Part shown: one piece after another, positions 8,763-17,142 of the stretch | Position numbering within the stretch: position 1 is the first letter of the stretch | How the letters are laid out: each line of letters opens with the position of its first letter | Assembly: GCA_965229625.1 (NCBI GenBank) | Contig: CBDDJJ010000001.1 | Span: 1,364,001 to 1,428,000, forward strand | Source of the DNA: JANQIO01 sp965229625 | GTDB lineage: Bacteria; Pseudomonadota; Gammaproteobacteria; Pseudomonadales; Halieaceae | Length of the DNA stretch: 64,000 bases | Reading direction: 5' to 3' | Translations under genes and position numbers: made by a program | Notes under the pieces: model-generated | Databases searched by the model: none | What the model saw: the letters and a program-made list of their open reading frames with translations, nothing else | What the model was told of the DNA's origin: nothing

Positions 8763-8784
8763 TATACTGTATATATGTCCAGTA
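8763..8784 (+). promoter_or_regulatory. LexA (SOS) box overlapping the -10 region and start codon
   Basis: CTG-N10-CAG at 8767-8782 with a TA-rich core and TA flanks (8765-8784) matches 18 of 20 positions of the enterobacterial LexA consensus. A TATACT hexamer at 8763-8768 is a fair -10 box; initiation 6-8 nt downstream would fall on the ATG at 8775. This gives direct LexA repression and possibly a leaderless transcript. The -35 region is weak. Confidence 0.75.
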
Positions 8785-9941
8785 AAGCTCGCATACCGCC
8801 CCCCAGCCGGCCGCCTCGGCAGCAGGACGGGAATGCCTTTCCCTCGAGGGCACAGCTTCCCCCGCTGAGCGCGGCCCGCAAAGGCCGGGGCGCTATCAGT
8901 AACCAAGATAGCCGCTACCTGTCGGTGAAGATAGAGCGGGAGCTTGATCTACAGCATGAAGATGACGAAGGCCTGCAGAGCACCGGACTGGCGACTGAAT
9001 GCCGGCCCGAAACCGCAAAAACCATTATCGCCCGCAATCGCTCACCGGATGTGCCTTTCGATCAGTCTATCAACCCCTACCGTGGCTGCGAACATGGCTG
9101 CATCTACTGCTATGCCCGGCCCACCCATGCCTGGCTGGACCTCTCGCCCGGGCTGGATTTCGAAACCCGGCTGACCTACAAGGCCAATGCCCCTGAGCAA
9201 CTGGAAGCGGAACTGCGCGCGCCCGGCTACCAGTGCAAACCGATCACCATCGGCGCGAATACCGATCCCTACCAGCCGGTGGAACAGCGCTATCGCCTGA
9301 CACGGCAACTGCTGGAGGTTGCGCACCGGTTCCAGCAGCCGGTAAGCATAATCACCAAGGGCCAGGGCATCCTGCGCGATGTCGACCTGCTGACTGAGAT
9401 GGCGGCGGAGGGCCTGGCCAATGTGGCAGTCAGCGTCACCACACTGGATCGCGACCTGAAACGGCGCCTGGAACCGCGCACGGCTGATGGCGCGACGCGC
9501 CTCAAGGTGGTGGAAACGCTGGCACGGGCGCGCGTCCCGGTGAGCGTGCTGGTCGCCCCCATCATTCCGGCACTGAATGATCGGGAACTGGAAACCATCG
9601 TGGCCGCCGCGGCTGACGCCGGCGCCGGCACTGCCGGTTACATCCTGCTGCGCCTGCCGCTGGAGATCCGCGAGCTGTTCGAGGAATGGCTGCACACCCA
9701 CTACCCGCTGCGGGCCGAGCACGTCATGAGCCTGGTGCGCCAGTGCCGTGGCGGCCGCAACAACGACCCGCGCTTTGGCTACCGCATGCGCGGCACCGGC
9801 GAGTTCGCCGAGCTGATTTCCAAACGTTTCCGGCTGGCCTGCAAGCGCAACGGACTTAGCCACCGCGATGAACGCGAGGCGCTGGACTGCGCGAAATTTA
9901 AGGTGCCGCCTGCGGTGGGAGACCAGCTCAAGCTTTTTTAA
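8775..9941 (+). CDS. PA0069-family radical SAM protein, LexA-controlled
   Basis: A 388-aa radical SAM protein of the PA0069 / Rv2578c-like family, whose homologues include spore photoproduct lyase-related DNA repair candidates. The iron-sulfur cysteines are Cys105, Cys109 and Cys112 in GCEHGCIYC, with the family's KGRGAISN block at residues 36-43 and NRSPDVPFDQSINPYRGC ahead of the cluster. The Pseudomonas aeruginosa homologue is, to my knowledge, a member of the LexA regulon, in agreement with the LexA box here. No Shine-Dalgarno precedes ATG 8775 and no better in-frame start is seen before the conserved region, so leaderless translation is plausible. It is divergent from the GCS2 operon with 106 bp between. 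Confidence 0.88.
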   Translation: MSSKARIPPPSRPPRQQDGNAFPSRAQLPPLSAARKGRGAISNQDSRYLSVKIERELDLQHEDDEGLQSTGLATECRPETAKTIIARNRSPDVPFDQSINPYRGCEHGCIYCYARPTHAWLDLSPGLDFETRLTYKANAPEQLEAELRAPGYQCKPITIGANTDPYQPVEQRYRLTRQLLEVAHRFQQPVSIITKGQGILRDVDLLTEMAAEGLANVAVSVTTLDRDLKRRLEPRTADGATRLKVVETLARARVPVSVLVAPIIPALNDRELETIVAAAADAGAGTAGYILLRLPLEIRELFEEWLHTHYPLRAEHVMSLVRQCRGGRNNDPRFGYRMRGTGEFAELISKRFRLACKRNGLSHRDEREALDCAKFKVPPAVGDQLKLF

Positions 9942-10118
9942 ATAAAGGGCTTTTTATAAAACCGCTATCGGTCTGCGCCAGACACACTGTCGAGGCGCTG
10001 GATGACCTGGGTTGCTGCGTAGCATTCTCGTACCAGACTCAACGCAATGGAGTCGGGAAGAGCAGCTTGTGTCGGTGTCCGGCGTTATCATTTGCCTGTG
10101 TGATGTTGGAGTTCGGTG

Positions 10119-10430
10119 ATGATTTTCCTGTTTGAGGTGCATATCCGGCCGGGGTACTCGGCGGAGCAATATGCGCAAGCCTGGGTGCGGGCCAGTGAGA
10201 TCCTGCAGGCGGCGCCGGGGGCTCGGGGTACTCGGCTGCATCGCAAGATCGGCGACACCAACGTACTGCTGGCCATCGCCAGCTGGGAGAGCAAAGCCAG
10301 CCGCGATGCCATGGAGCATAGCCAGTCGGAGGCCGCCCGGCGCATCATCGAGGAGCAGGCGGAGTTTGTCCGGGTGGAGGTAATCGGAGAGTTCGAGGAC
10401 CCGGAATGGGAAGTGCTTCCGGGCCGATAG
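10119..10430 (+). CDS. Antibiotic biosynthesis monooxygenase (ABM)-like dimeric ferredoxin-fold protein
   Basis: A 103-aa single-domain protein resembling the ABM / stress-responsive dimeric alpha-beta barrel superfamily (FLFEVHIRPGYSAEQYAQAW start, SWESKASRDAMEHSQ helix near residue 60). Such proteins are small monooxygenases or quinol-handling dimers. I prefer ATG 10119, seven nt after a GGAG, over the GTG at 10116. It stands alone between the radical SAM gene and frmA. The exact function is unknown. Confidence 0.65.
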   Translation: MIFLFEVHIRPGYSAEQYAQAWVRASEILQAAPGARGTRLHRKIGDTNVLLAIASWESKASRDAMEHSQSEAARRIIEEQAEFVRVEVIGEFEDPEWEVLPGR

Positions 10431-10526
10431 GCGTGGCGAATCGGCGCAACTGGTCTATGTTATCGTTACCCGCTTGCGCAACTAACAGACAATAAACGCG
10501 CTCGACTCAAGGACAGGGAGATCACC

Positions 10527-11633
10527 ATGAAGACACGTGCCGCTGTAGCCTTCGGCGCCGCCAAGCCGCTGGAAATTGCCGAAGTTGACCTGGAGGGCCC
10601 AAAGGCGGGCGAGGTACTGGTAGAGGTGATGGCCACGGGCATCTGCCACACCGATGCATTCACCCTGTCCGGTGAAGACCCTGAAGGCGCCTTCCCGGCC
10701 ATACTGGGCCACGAGGGAGCGGGCATCGTGCGCGAAGTCGGTGCCGGCGTGACCTCGGTGAAACCCGGTGACCACGTGATTCCGCTCTACACTCCGGAAT
10801 GCCGGGAGTGTAATTTCTGCCTGCACCCCAAGACCAACCTGTGCCAGGCCATCCGCGAAACCCAGGGCCAGGGTGTCATGCCCGACGGCTCCAGCCGCTT
10901 CTCCCTGGACGGGGAACCGCTGCTGCACTACATGGGCTGCTCGACCTTTGCCAACTTCACGGTGCTGCCGGAAATTGCCGTGGCCAAGGTGCGCGAGGAC
11001 GCGCCTTTCGAGAAGATCTGCTACATCGGTTGCGGCGTGACCACCGGCGTCGGCGCCGTGGTGTACAGCGCCAAGGTAGAACCCGGCAGTAACGTTGTAG
11101 TCTTTGGGCTTGGCGGCATTGGCCTGAACGTCATCCAGGGTGCCCACATGGTCGGTGCCGGCAAGATCATCGGTGTGGACCTCAACCCCGCCAAGGTCGA
11201 GCTGGCCACCAAGTTCGGCATGACCGACTTCATCAACCCCAAGGAGGTTGATGACGTGGTAGCCGCCATTCTCGATCTCACAAACGGCGGCGCCGACTAC
11301 AGCTTCGAATGTATCGGCAACGTCAACGTGATGCGCCAGGCCCTGGAGTGCTGCCACAAGGGCTGGGGTGAAAGCTACATCATCGGTGTGGCGGGTGCCG
11401 GCCAGGAAATTGCCACGCGCCCCTTCCAACTGGTGACTGGCCGCAGCTGGCATGGGATTGCTTTTGGCGGCGCCCGCGGCCGCAGCGACGTGCCCACCAT
11501 CGTCGACTGGTACATGGAGGGCAAAATCAATATCGACGATCTGATCACCCACACCATGCCGTTGGACGAGATCAACAACGCCTTTGACCTGATGCACGCC
11601 GGCGAGAGCATTCGCAGCGTCGTTGTCTACTGA
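10527..11633 (+). CDS. frmA: S-(hydroxymethyl)glutathione dehydrogenase (class III alcohol dehydrogenase)
   Basis: A 368-aa zinc medium-chain dehydrogenase. Catalytic zinc ligands are Cys40 and His62 with the Cys in YIGCGVTTG; structural zinc ligands are Cys92, 95, 98 and 106; the NAD motif is GLGGIG. It oxidises S-hydroxymethylglutathione to S-formylglutathione in the cytoplasm. The next gene, 15 nt downstream, encodes the formylglutathione hydrolase, so the pair completes formaldehyde detoxification to formate. The ribosome binding site AGGGAG lies 8 nt before ATG. No FrmR-type repressor gene is adjacent. The oxidative demethylation or P450 steps in this window could supply formaldehyde. 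Confidence 0.96.
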   Translation: MKTRAAVAFGAAKPLEIAEVDLEGPKAGEVLVEVMATGICHTDAFTLSGEDPEGAFPAILGHEGAGIVREVGAGVTSVKPGDHVIPLYTPECRECNFCLHPKTNLCQAIRETQGQGVMPDGSSRFSLDGEPLLHYMGCSTFANFTVLPEIAVAKVREDAPFEKICYIGCGVTTGVGAVVYSAKVEPGSNVVVFGLGGIGLNVIQGAHMVGAGKIIGVDLNPAKVELATKFGMTDFINPKEVDDVVAAILDLTNGGADYSFECIGNVNVMRQALECCHKGWGESYIIGVAGAGQEIATRPFQLVTGRSWHGIAFGGARGRSDVPTIVDWYMEGKINIDDLITHTMPLDEINNAFDLMHAGESIRSVVVY

Positions 11634-11648
11634 CAGGGTAGTGTTCTG

Positions 11649-12500
11649 ATGGAGAAAGTCTCAAGCGTAATGTGTTGCTGGGGGCACCAGGAGCGCTATA
11701 GCCACCGCTCGGAAGTGCTCGACTGCGACATGCACTTCTCCGTGTTCGTGCCGCCCCAGGTGGAGGACCGCCAGGTGCCGGTCCTGTACTGGCTGTCGGG
11801 CCTCACCTGCACCGACGAAAACTTCGTCATCAAGGCCGGGGCCCAGCGCTACGCTTCCGAGCACGGCATCGCCATCGTCGCCCCGGACACCAGCCCGCGG
11901 GGCGACCACGTGCCTGACGACCCCGAAGACGCCTATGATTTTGGCAAGGGTGCCGGCTTCTACCTGAACGCCACCCGCGAACCCTGGTCAGCCAACTACC
12001 ACATGTATGACTACATCGTCTCGGAACTGCCGGGGCTGGTGCGCCAGGGCTTCAACTTTGATCACGATAACGTGTCGATCTTCGGCCACTCCATGGGCGG
12101 CCACGGCGCGCTGACCATCGCACTGAAGAACCCGGGCCTGTACCAGTCGGTGTCGGCCTTCTCGCCGATCGTGTCACCGAGCACCGTGCCCTGGGGTGAG
12201 AAAGCCTTTTCCCACTACCTGGGAGACGACCGCAGCAGCTGGGAAGCGCACGACACCTGCGCGCTGATTCGCGGCGGCGCGGCCCATCTGCCGACCCTGG
12301 TCGACCAGGGTACGGAAGACGACTTCCTGCAAGAGCAGTTGCAGACCTCGCTGCTGGAAGAGGCCTGTGAGGCGGCCGATTTCCCGGCCACGATTCGCTA
12401 CCAACCGGGCTACGACCACAGCTACTTCTTCATCGCCAGCTTCATCGGTTCCCACATCGCCTTTCACAGCCAGGCGCTGGGTAACTTCAACAGGATGTAG
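11649..12500 (+). CDS. frmB: S-formylglutathione hydrolase
   Basis: A 283-aa esterase-D family serine hydrolase. The nucleophile is Ser148 in GHSMGGHG; the family hallmark YWLSGLTCTDENFV lies at 48-60; the acid is near Asp224 and the His is in GYDHSYFF. It hydrolyses S-formylglutathione to formate and glutathione, the second step after the dehydrogenase encoded 15 nt upstream. Length is typical. It is also called fghA. Confidence 0.95.
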   Translation: MEKVSSVMCCWGHQERYSHRSEVLDCDMHFSVFVPPQVEDRQVPVLYWLSGLTCTDENFVIKAGAQRYASEHGIAIVAPDTSPRGDHVPDDPEDAYDFGKGAGFYLNATREPWSANYHMYDYIVSELPGLVRQGFNFDHDNVSIFGHSMGGHGALTIALKNPGLYQSVSAFSPIVSPSTVPWGEKAFSHYLGDDRSSWEAHDTCALIRGGAAHLPTLVDQGTEDDFLQEQLQTSLLEEACEAADFPATIRYQPGYDHSYFFIASFIGSHIAFHSQALGNFNRM

Positions 12501-12737
12501 AGCCGGGAGGGCGCCACCGCACCGCCCCTCCCCGTGGCCAAATTCGATCAGCTAGCTGCCCGCGGCGCACGGCCAGGTAGCGCAAGTTACTGTCCCTAAT
12601 AGAAAAACTGGGCAAATTCCACCGCCGCCGGTGTATGCTCCCGAGTGTGGCGGAGGTCACAACTTGGGATTTTGTCGCACCTCTTTTGCACTGCCTGCGG
12701 GCATAATACCGATACCCCCAATTGGAGCGAACGCCAT

Positions 12738-13361
12738 ATGGACCTTAAGAAACTCGAAGATTTCCTCGCCCGCGAGAACCAGCGATTTATCTGCTATGCC
12801 GCTGCAACTACCGACGTGGACGCTGAGAAATTTATCGCACAGATCGAGCACCAGGTGGGCCTGTCGCTGACCGGCGACGACCAGGCCGTGCTCGAGGAGC
12901 AAGGTGGGCACATGGCCCAGTTGGTGGCGTTCTACACGGAATTCCCCAGCCTGCGCCTGTATTGCGACACCAACTCCAGTTCATCGGCTTTCTACCTGGC
13001 GCGCCCGCGCAAGTGGGGCCAGCTGAAGCAGGAGTTCATGGGCTGGGTTCGCATGCTGCACGACGAGTCATCTCACGGCACCCTGCCCGACTGGCTGCCT
13101 TCGACCCTGGTGTTTGGGGAGATTCCCGAAACCAGCAACTACCTGCTGATGCCCACCGAAGGCGATGAAGCCGGCAAGGTCTTCATGTTCGAACACGCCA
13201 GCTTCAGCTTCACGGAGCAGGCGCCGAACTTCGAGAGTTTCGTGGACAAGATCATCGCGCCGTCTCCCGGTTTGTACGAAGACATCCGCCGCTACACCCA
13301 GTACTCAGATGGTGAGACCGCCACCAAGTGGCTGGTCGAAGACTACGCCTACGGCGGCTGA
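12738..13361 (+). CDS. SUKH (SMI1/KNR4)-like protein
   Basis: A 207-aa soluble protein. The middle and C-terminal part (LPDWLPSTLVFGEIP, TNYLLMPTEG-like, GKVFMFEH, APNFESFVDKI) resembles the SMI1/KNR4 (SUKH) fold, often an immunity or scaffolding domain. No toxin gene is adjacent, so a housekeeping role is as likely. The start at ATG 12738 follows a GGAG at 12724-12727; the open frame extends further upstream without support. The family call is by eye and moderately sure. Confidence 0.55.
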   Translation: MDLKKLEDFLARENQRFICYAAATTDVDAEKFIAQIEHQVGLSLTGDDQAVLEEQGGHMAQLVAFYTEFPSLRLYCDTNSSSSAFYLARPRKWGQLKQEFMGWVRMLHDESSHGTLPDWLPSTLVFGEIPETSNYLLMPTEGDEAGKVFMFEHASFSFTEQAPNFESFVDKIIAPSPGLYEDIRRYTQYSDGETATKWLVEDYAYGG

Positions 13362-13504
13362 AGCAGGGTCTGCATCCGCTATCCACTCACGGTCCGGCGC
13401 TACCGGTCGGACCCATTCGTCCAGCCGATGGCCTGCGAGGCGGGCTGCAGGGGCGGTTGTCACAGCCCGGAGCATAAGCGCCAGCAGGCCGCGCTTGCGG
13501 CGGC

Positions 13505-14278
13505 TCAGCCGATTTTGGGGTAGAACAGCCGGCGCCAGGTACTGCTGCGGAAGGGTTTCCACTCGTCTTCCGGTTGGGCCAGGCGCTCGGCCAGCAGGAA
13601 CCACACCATCGGGTTGATAGTCAGCCCGCAATGGCTGCCCCACACCTGGATATTCTGCGCCTGCGGGTACCTGCCTTCCTGGATGCAGGTCTGCCAGTTG
13701 GTTACCCCATCTCCCTTGGAATACACCGCTGTGGTCGGCACCGGCGGCGGCTCCGTGAGTGTGTGTTGGGCAATGGTGATGTCCTCGTCCGGGTTGAGGG
13801 CCGAGAACAGGCGCCGCGGGTAGGAACCGGTGTCCCGGCCCTCGCCGAAGGGGCTGCCGAGGGAGACGACCTGGCGAATTCTGTCCGGGAGCTCCTTGGC
13901 CAGTTCACGGGCATAGATACCACCCAGGCTGTGCCCGACCAGCGTCACCCTGCCACCGCTGCGGGCGGCAAGCTCATCGATGTAGTCCAGGGCCCTGTCC
14001 AGCAGGTCGCCGCGCGGGCCGAGGTTGCGCCCCTGTGCCCAGCCCACGCTGTGGTAGCCGAGCCTGTCCAGGTACTTGCGCAGCGGTGCATTGTAGCCGT
14101 CATCGCCGAGGAAGCCGGGCAACAGCACGACCCCGTGACCATCTCCACGGGGCATGCGATTGAGAAAGCGGCGGGTATAAACCAGGCCGGCAAATTCTGC
14201 GAGGGCGCGATGCGCCTCGGTGATCGCCAGGCCGATATGCGGCGGCGGAATCATGTGGGTCTCTGCGTGCGCGTCCAT
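13505..14278 (-). CDS. Lipase-like alpha/beta hydrolase
   Basis: A 257-aa alpha/beta hydrolase of the esterase/lipase (PGAP1/LipA-like) kind. The oxyanion segment is LLPGFLGDDGY near residue 52, the nucleophile elbow GHSLGG is near 115, the acid is in YSKGDGV, and the His is in GSHCGL. No signal peptide is seen. The ATG at 14278 has an AAAGGGA ribosome binding site. It lies 86 nt downstream of the WS/DGAT gene on the same strand, so it may hydrolyse neutral lipids or wax esters made by that enzyme, an inference from position. Confidence 0.75.
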   Translation of the reverse strand: MDAHAETHMIPPPHIGLAITEAHRALAEFAGLVYTRRFLNRMPRGDGHGVVLLPGFLGDDGYNAPLRKYLDRLGYHSVGWAQGRNLGPRGDLLDRALDYIDELAARSGGRVTLVGHSLGGIYARELAKELPDRIRQVVSLGSPFGEGRDTGSYPRRLFSALNPDEDITIAQHTLTEPPPVPTTAVYSKGDGVTNWQTCIQEGRYPQAQNIQVWGSHCGLTINPMVWFLLAERLAQPEDEWKPFRSSTWRRLFYPKIG

Positions 14279-14364
14279 ACTGCGGTCCCTTTATGCCTTT
14301 CTTGTTGTTCTGTTCTTCACTCTATGGTGATCCGGGTGCCCGCTGAACTGTTCTATGCGCTGCT

Positions 14365-15933
14365 CTACGGCGCTGTCGCTGTGCGGGCGGTGGAAGTTCG
14401 CCGGGGACTGTTGGTTTTTTTCCCGGCACTGCGTGTTGTCCTGGCTTTTGTTTTTGCCTTGGCCCGGGCCTTCTTACTGGCCTGTTTGGCCACGCGCTCG
14501 TTCTTGCCGGCGCGGGCGACGATCTTGTCCGTGGCCTTTTTGAGTTCGTTGAAACTGTCGAGCAGGCACTGACGGTAGAAATCAGGGTCCGGCATGATCT
14601 GCCGGCAACTGGTGGCGGAGATCGCGAAATCCCCACAGTAGCTGGTAATCGCGTGAAACAGGGCCATGCCGTCCAGAATCGGGCCGGTGCCGTAATTGGC
14701 GACCAAACGCGCCCCGGTGTTGTACAGGGGAATCTGCGGCCCCGGCACGTTGGTGATCACACAGTTGTAAACCGGTGACACCCGGTTCAACAGCCCCCAG
14801 CGGCTGGCCAGCCGCGCGGCCTGCGCGGTCAGGGTACTGGGAATGAACTGGGTGTAGTCGGTCATCGACTTGGCACCCACGGCGTTGGACAGTTCCTTGG
14901 CCTCCGCGGTGCCCGCATGCACGGCCTTGAGCCGATCCACGGGGTCCTCGATGTCGCTGCGCACATGCACCGTCATCGCCGAGACGATATTGCCGCCGGT
15001 GCCCTTCTCCTTGGTATCGCGGACATTGATCGGGGCCATGGCTGCCAGGCTCTCCGGCGGCAGCTCATCCTTGTCCAGCAGGTACCTGCGCAGGGCGCCG
15101 CCGACGATGGTGATGGCCACGTCGTTGACGGTTGCGCCGGGCACGGCATTCTTGATCCCCTTGATCTCGTCCAGTGGGAAGTGCACGGCGTTGAAGACCC
15201 GGTGCGGTGAGACCTTGCCGTTGAAGCGGGTGCGCGGAATGTTTGCCACCCGGTGCAGTTCACCCTTGCGCAGCCGGGTATAGGCCTGGGCAAATCCCGG
15301 CACCGTGTTGCGCGCCACGGAAACAAACCGGAACGGCTGTTTGACCGCGTTTATCTGGGCGCGGATCAACAGCTCCGCGTTGGTGGGTTCGTTCTCTACC
15401 GGCACCGCGTAGGGCTCGGCATCCAGGTGGGCATCCGGGGAGAGGTCGTGCAGGGCCGCGGTGATCTCGGTGCCGGAAGCGCCGTCCACCGCCGCGTGGT
15501 GCATCTTCGTGAAGATGGCGAAACTGCCCTTCGGCAGGTGCTCCATGTTGTCCAGACCCTCGATCACATAGAGCTCCCACAGCGGGCGCTTGCGGTCCAG
15601 TGGGCGTGCATGGATGCGCGAGGTCAGGATGCAGAGCTGGCGCCAGTCACCGGGTTTGGGCAGCGCCAGGTGACGGATATGGAACTCCGGGTCAAAGGTC
15701 CCGTCCGCCATCCAGTAGGGGTGGTCCAGCCCCAACGGCACTGTGACCAGGCGCTGGGACATGGTCGGCAGGCGTTTGATGCGGCGGGTCGTGTTTTCGA
15801 TGATCTGCTTGAAACGCACCGCGCCGCCAGGTGCGGTCGAGGGGTCGTAAATCGCCAGCCCCGAGATATGCATGGGTGCATTGGGAGTCTCGAGGTAGAG
15901 AAAGGATGCGTCCAGTCCGGTCAGTTGCCGCAT
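14365..15933 (-). CDS. Wax ester synthase/diacylglycerol acyltransferase with basic C-terminal tail
   Basis: A 522-aa WS/DGAT enzyme that joins acyl-CoA to fatty alcohol or diacylglycerol to make storage lipid. The start LTGLDASFLYLET is typical; the catalytic HHxxxDG motif is His145-Gly151; the NVRD motif lies near residue 300 (MAPINVRD), and the PLYNTG-like block is further on. Family members are usually about 450-480 aa. Here residues 465-522 form a Lys/Ala/Arg/Thr-rich low-complexity tail resembling histone H1/AlgP-type DNA-binding tails. The first gene of its strand, it is followed by a lipase-like hydrolase. Confidence 0.92.
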   Translation of the reverse strand: MRQLTGLDASFLYLETPNAPMHISGLAIYDPSTAPGGAVRFKQIIENTTRRIKRLPTMSQRLVTVPLGLDHPYWMADGTFDPEFHIRHLALPKPGDWRQLCILTSRIHARPLDRKRPLWELYVIEGLDNMEHLPKGSFAIFTKMHHAAVDGASGTEITAALHDLSPDAHLDAEPYAVPVENEPTNAELLIRAQINAVKQPFRFVSVARNTVPGFAQAYTRLRKGELHRVANIPRTRFNGKVSPHRVFNAVHFPLDEIKGIKNAVPGATVNDVAITIVGGALRRYLLDKDELPPESLAAMAPINVRDTKEKGTGGNIVSAMTVHVRSDIEDPVDRLKAVHAGTAEAKELSNAVGAKSMTDYTQFIPSTLTAQAARLASRWGLLNRVSPVYNCVITNVPGPQIPLYNTGARLVANYGTGPILDGMALFHAITSYCGDFAISATSCRQIMPDPDFYRQCLLDSFNELKKATDKIVARAGKNERVAKQASKKARAKAKTKARTTRSAGKKTNSPRRTSTARTATAP

Positions 15934-16023
15934 GGTTTTGAACCTGCAGTATGTTTCGTCAGCATAGCATTATTGTCAGGACGCGTGAACGCGGAGCCTG
16001 TCTCGGTGAATTTACGGTAAAGA

Positions 16024-17124
16024 TCAGCGGGCGATGGGGTGAATATTCGACCGCTCTTCATTGCCCGCGGTATCGGGCACTTCCTGCAGGGGAGTATTGG
16101 TGCGCACCCAGCCGGCGAGGTTGTCCTCGACCAGGGATGTCAGCATGTCGATGTGGGCGTCGTCTTCATTGAGCGCGGGGATGTACTCGAAGCGCTCGCC
16201 ACCGGATTCCAGGAACACCTCCTTGTACTGCAGGGCGATTTCCTCCAGCGTTTCCAGGCAGTCCGCCGAGAAGCCCGGGCAGATGACCTGCACCGACTTC
16301 ACACCCTCGTCCGCGAGTGCTTCCAGGGTCTCGTCGGTGTAGGGCTGCAGCCATTCTTCGCGGCCGAAGCGGGACTGGAACACCATCTGGTGCTCGTCCT
16401 CGCCAAGGCCCAGGGCCTCCGCCAACAGGCGGGTGGTCTTGTGACACTCACAGAAGTACGGATCGCCATTGTCAAAATAGCGCTTGGGAATGCCATGGAA
16501 AGACATCAGCAGTTTGTCTGCACGGCCGTGCTCAGCCCAGTGGCGGCGCACCGAGGCAGCCAGCGCCTCGATGTAGCCGGGATGGTCGTGATAGTGGGAG
16601 ATAAAGCGGAAGTCCGGCAACCAGCGACGCGTCTGGAAATCTTCTGCCACCGCATCAAAGGTGGAGGCGACCGTGGTCGCCGAGTACTGCGGATAAAGCG
16701 GCAGCACCACGATCTTGCGGGCACCCTGGTTTTTCAGGGAGGTAATGCCTTCGGAAATTGACGGGGTGCCGTAGCGGAAGCCAAAGTCCACGACCACCTG
16801 GTCACCGAGGCGCGCCTTGAGCTGATCGCGGATCAGGTCGGTCTGGCGCCGGGTGTGCACAAACAGCGGCGAACCTTCCTCGGACCATACCTCGGCATAG
16901 GCCTCAGCGGACTTCTTCGGGCGAATATTGAGAATGACCAGGTTCAGGATCGGCCACCACAACAACCGCGGCAGGTCCACGACCCGGCGGTCGGAGAGGA
17001 ACTGTTTCAGGTAGGGCCTCAGGGCGGACGCCGTCGGTGCGCCCGGGGTGCCCAGGTTAGTCACCAGTACGCCGACTCTGGCCGGCTGCTGGTGATTGAA
17101 TATCGGTGTGTTGACCGGTTCCAT
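16024..17124 (-). CDS. hemH: Ferrochelatase
   Basis: A 366-aa ferrochelatase, which inserts Fe2+ into protoporphyrin IX in the last step of protoheme synthesis. Visible are the N-terminal VLVTNLGTPGAPT, the PLYPQYSATT block, the active-site LLMSFHGIP with its metal-binding His, and QSRFGREEWLQP. The length is normal. It begins 18 nt after the epoxide hydrolase-like gene on the same strand, so the two are likely co-transcribed. P450 and Rieske enzymes elsewhere in the window indicate a substantial heme and iron demand. Confidence 0.96.
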   Translation of the reverse strand: MEPVNTPIFNHQQPARVGVLVTNLGTPGAPTASALRPYLKQFLSDRRVVDLPRLLWWPILNLVILNIRPKKSAEAYAEVWSEEGSPLFVHTRRQTDLIRDQLKARLGDQVVVDFGFRYGTPSISEGITSLKNQGARKIVVLPLYPQYSATTVASTFDAVAEDFQTRRWLPDFRFISHYHDHPGYIEALAASVRRHWAEHGRADKLLMSFHGIPKRYFDNGDPYFCECHKTTRLLAEALGLGEDEHQMVFQSRFGREEWLQPYTDETLEALADEGVKSVQVICPGFSADCLETLEEIALQYKEVFLESGGERFEYIPALNEDDAHIDMLTSLVEDNLAGWVRTNTPLQEVPDTAGNEERSNIHPIAR

Positions 17125-17142
17125 AACAACAGTTTACGCGGA

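Noticed and set aside
9942..10118. Search for a gene or RNA between the radical SAM and ABM-like genes
   Set aside because: Only short frames without ribosome binding sites and no convincing structure; nothing called.
12501..12540. GC-rich imperfect hairpin after frmB as terminator
   Set aside because: The stem has a bulge and no T-run follows on either strand; too weak to call.
13362..13504. Intergenic stretch between the SUKH-like and lipase-like genes
   Set aside because: No promoter, hairpin with T-run or coding frame could be supported; the two genes are convergent.
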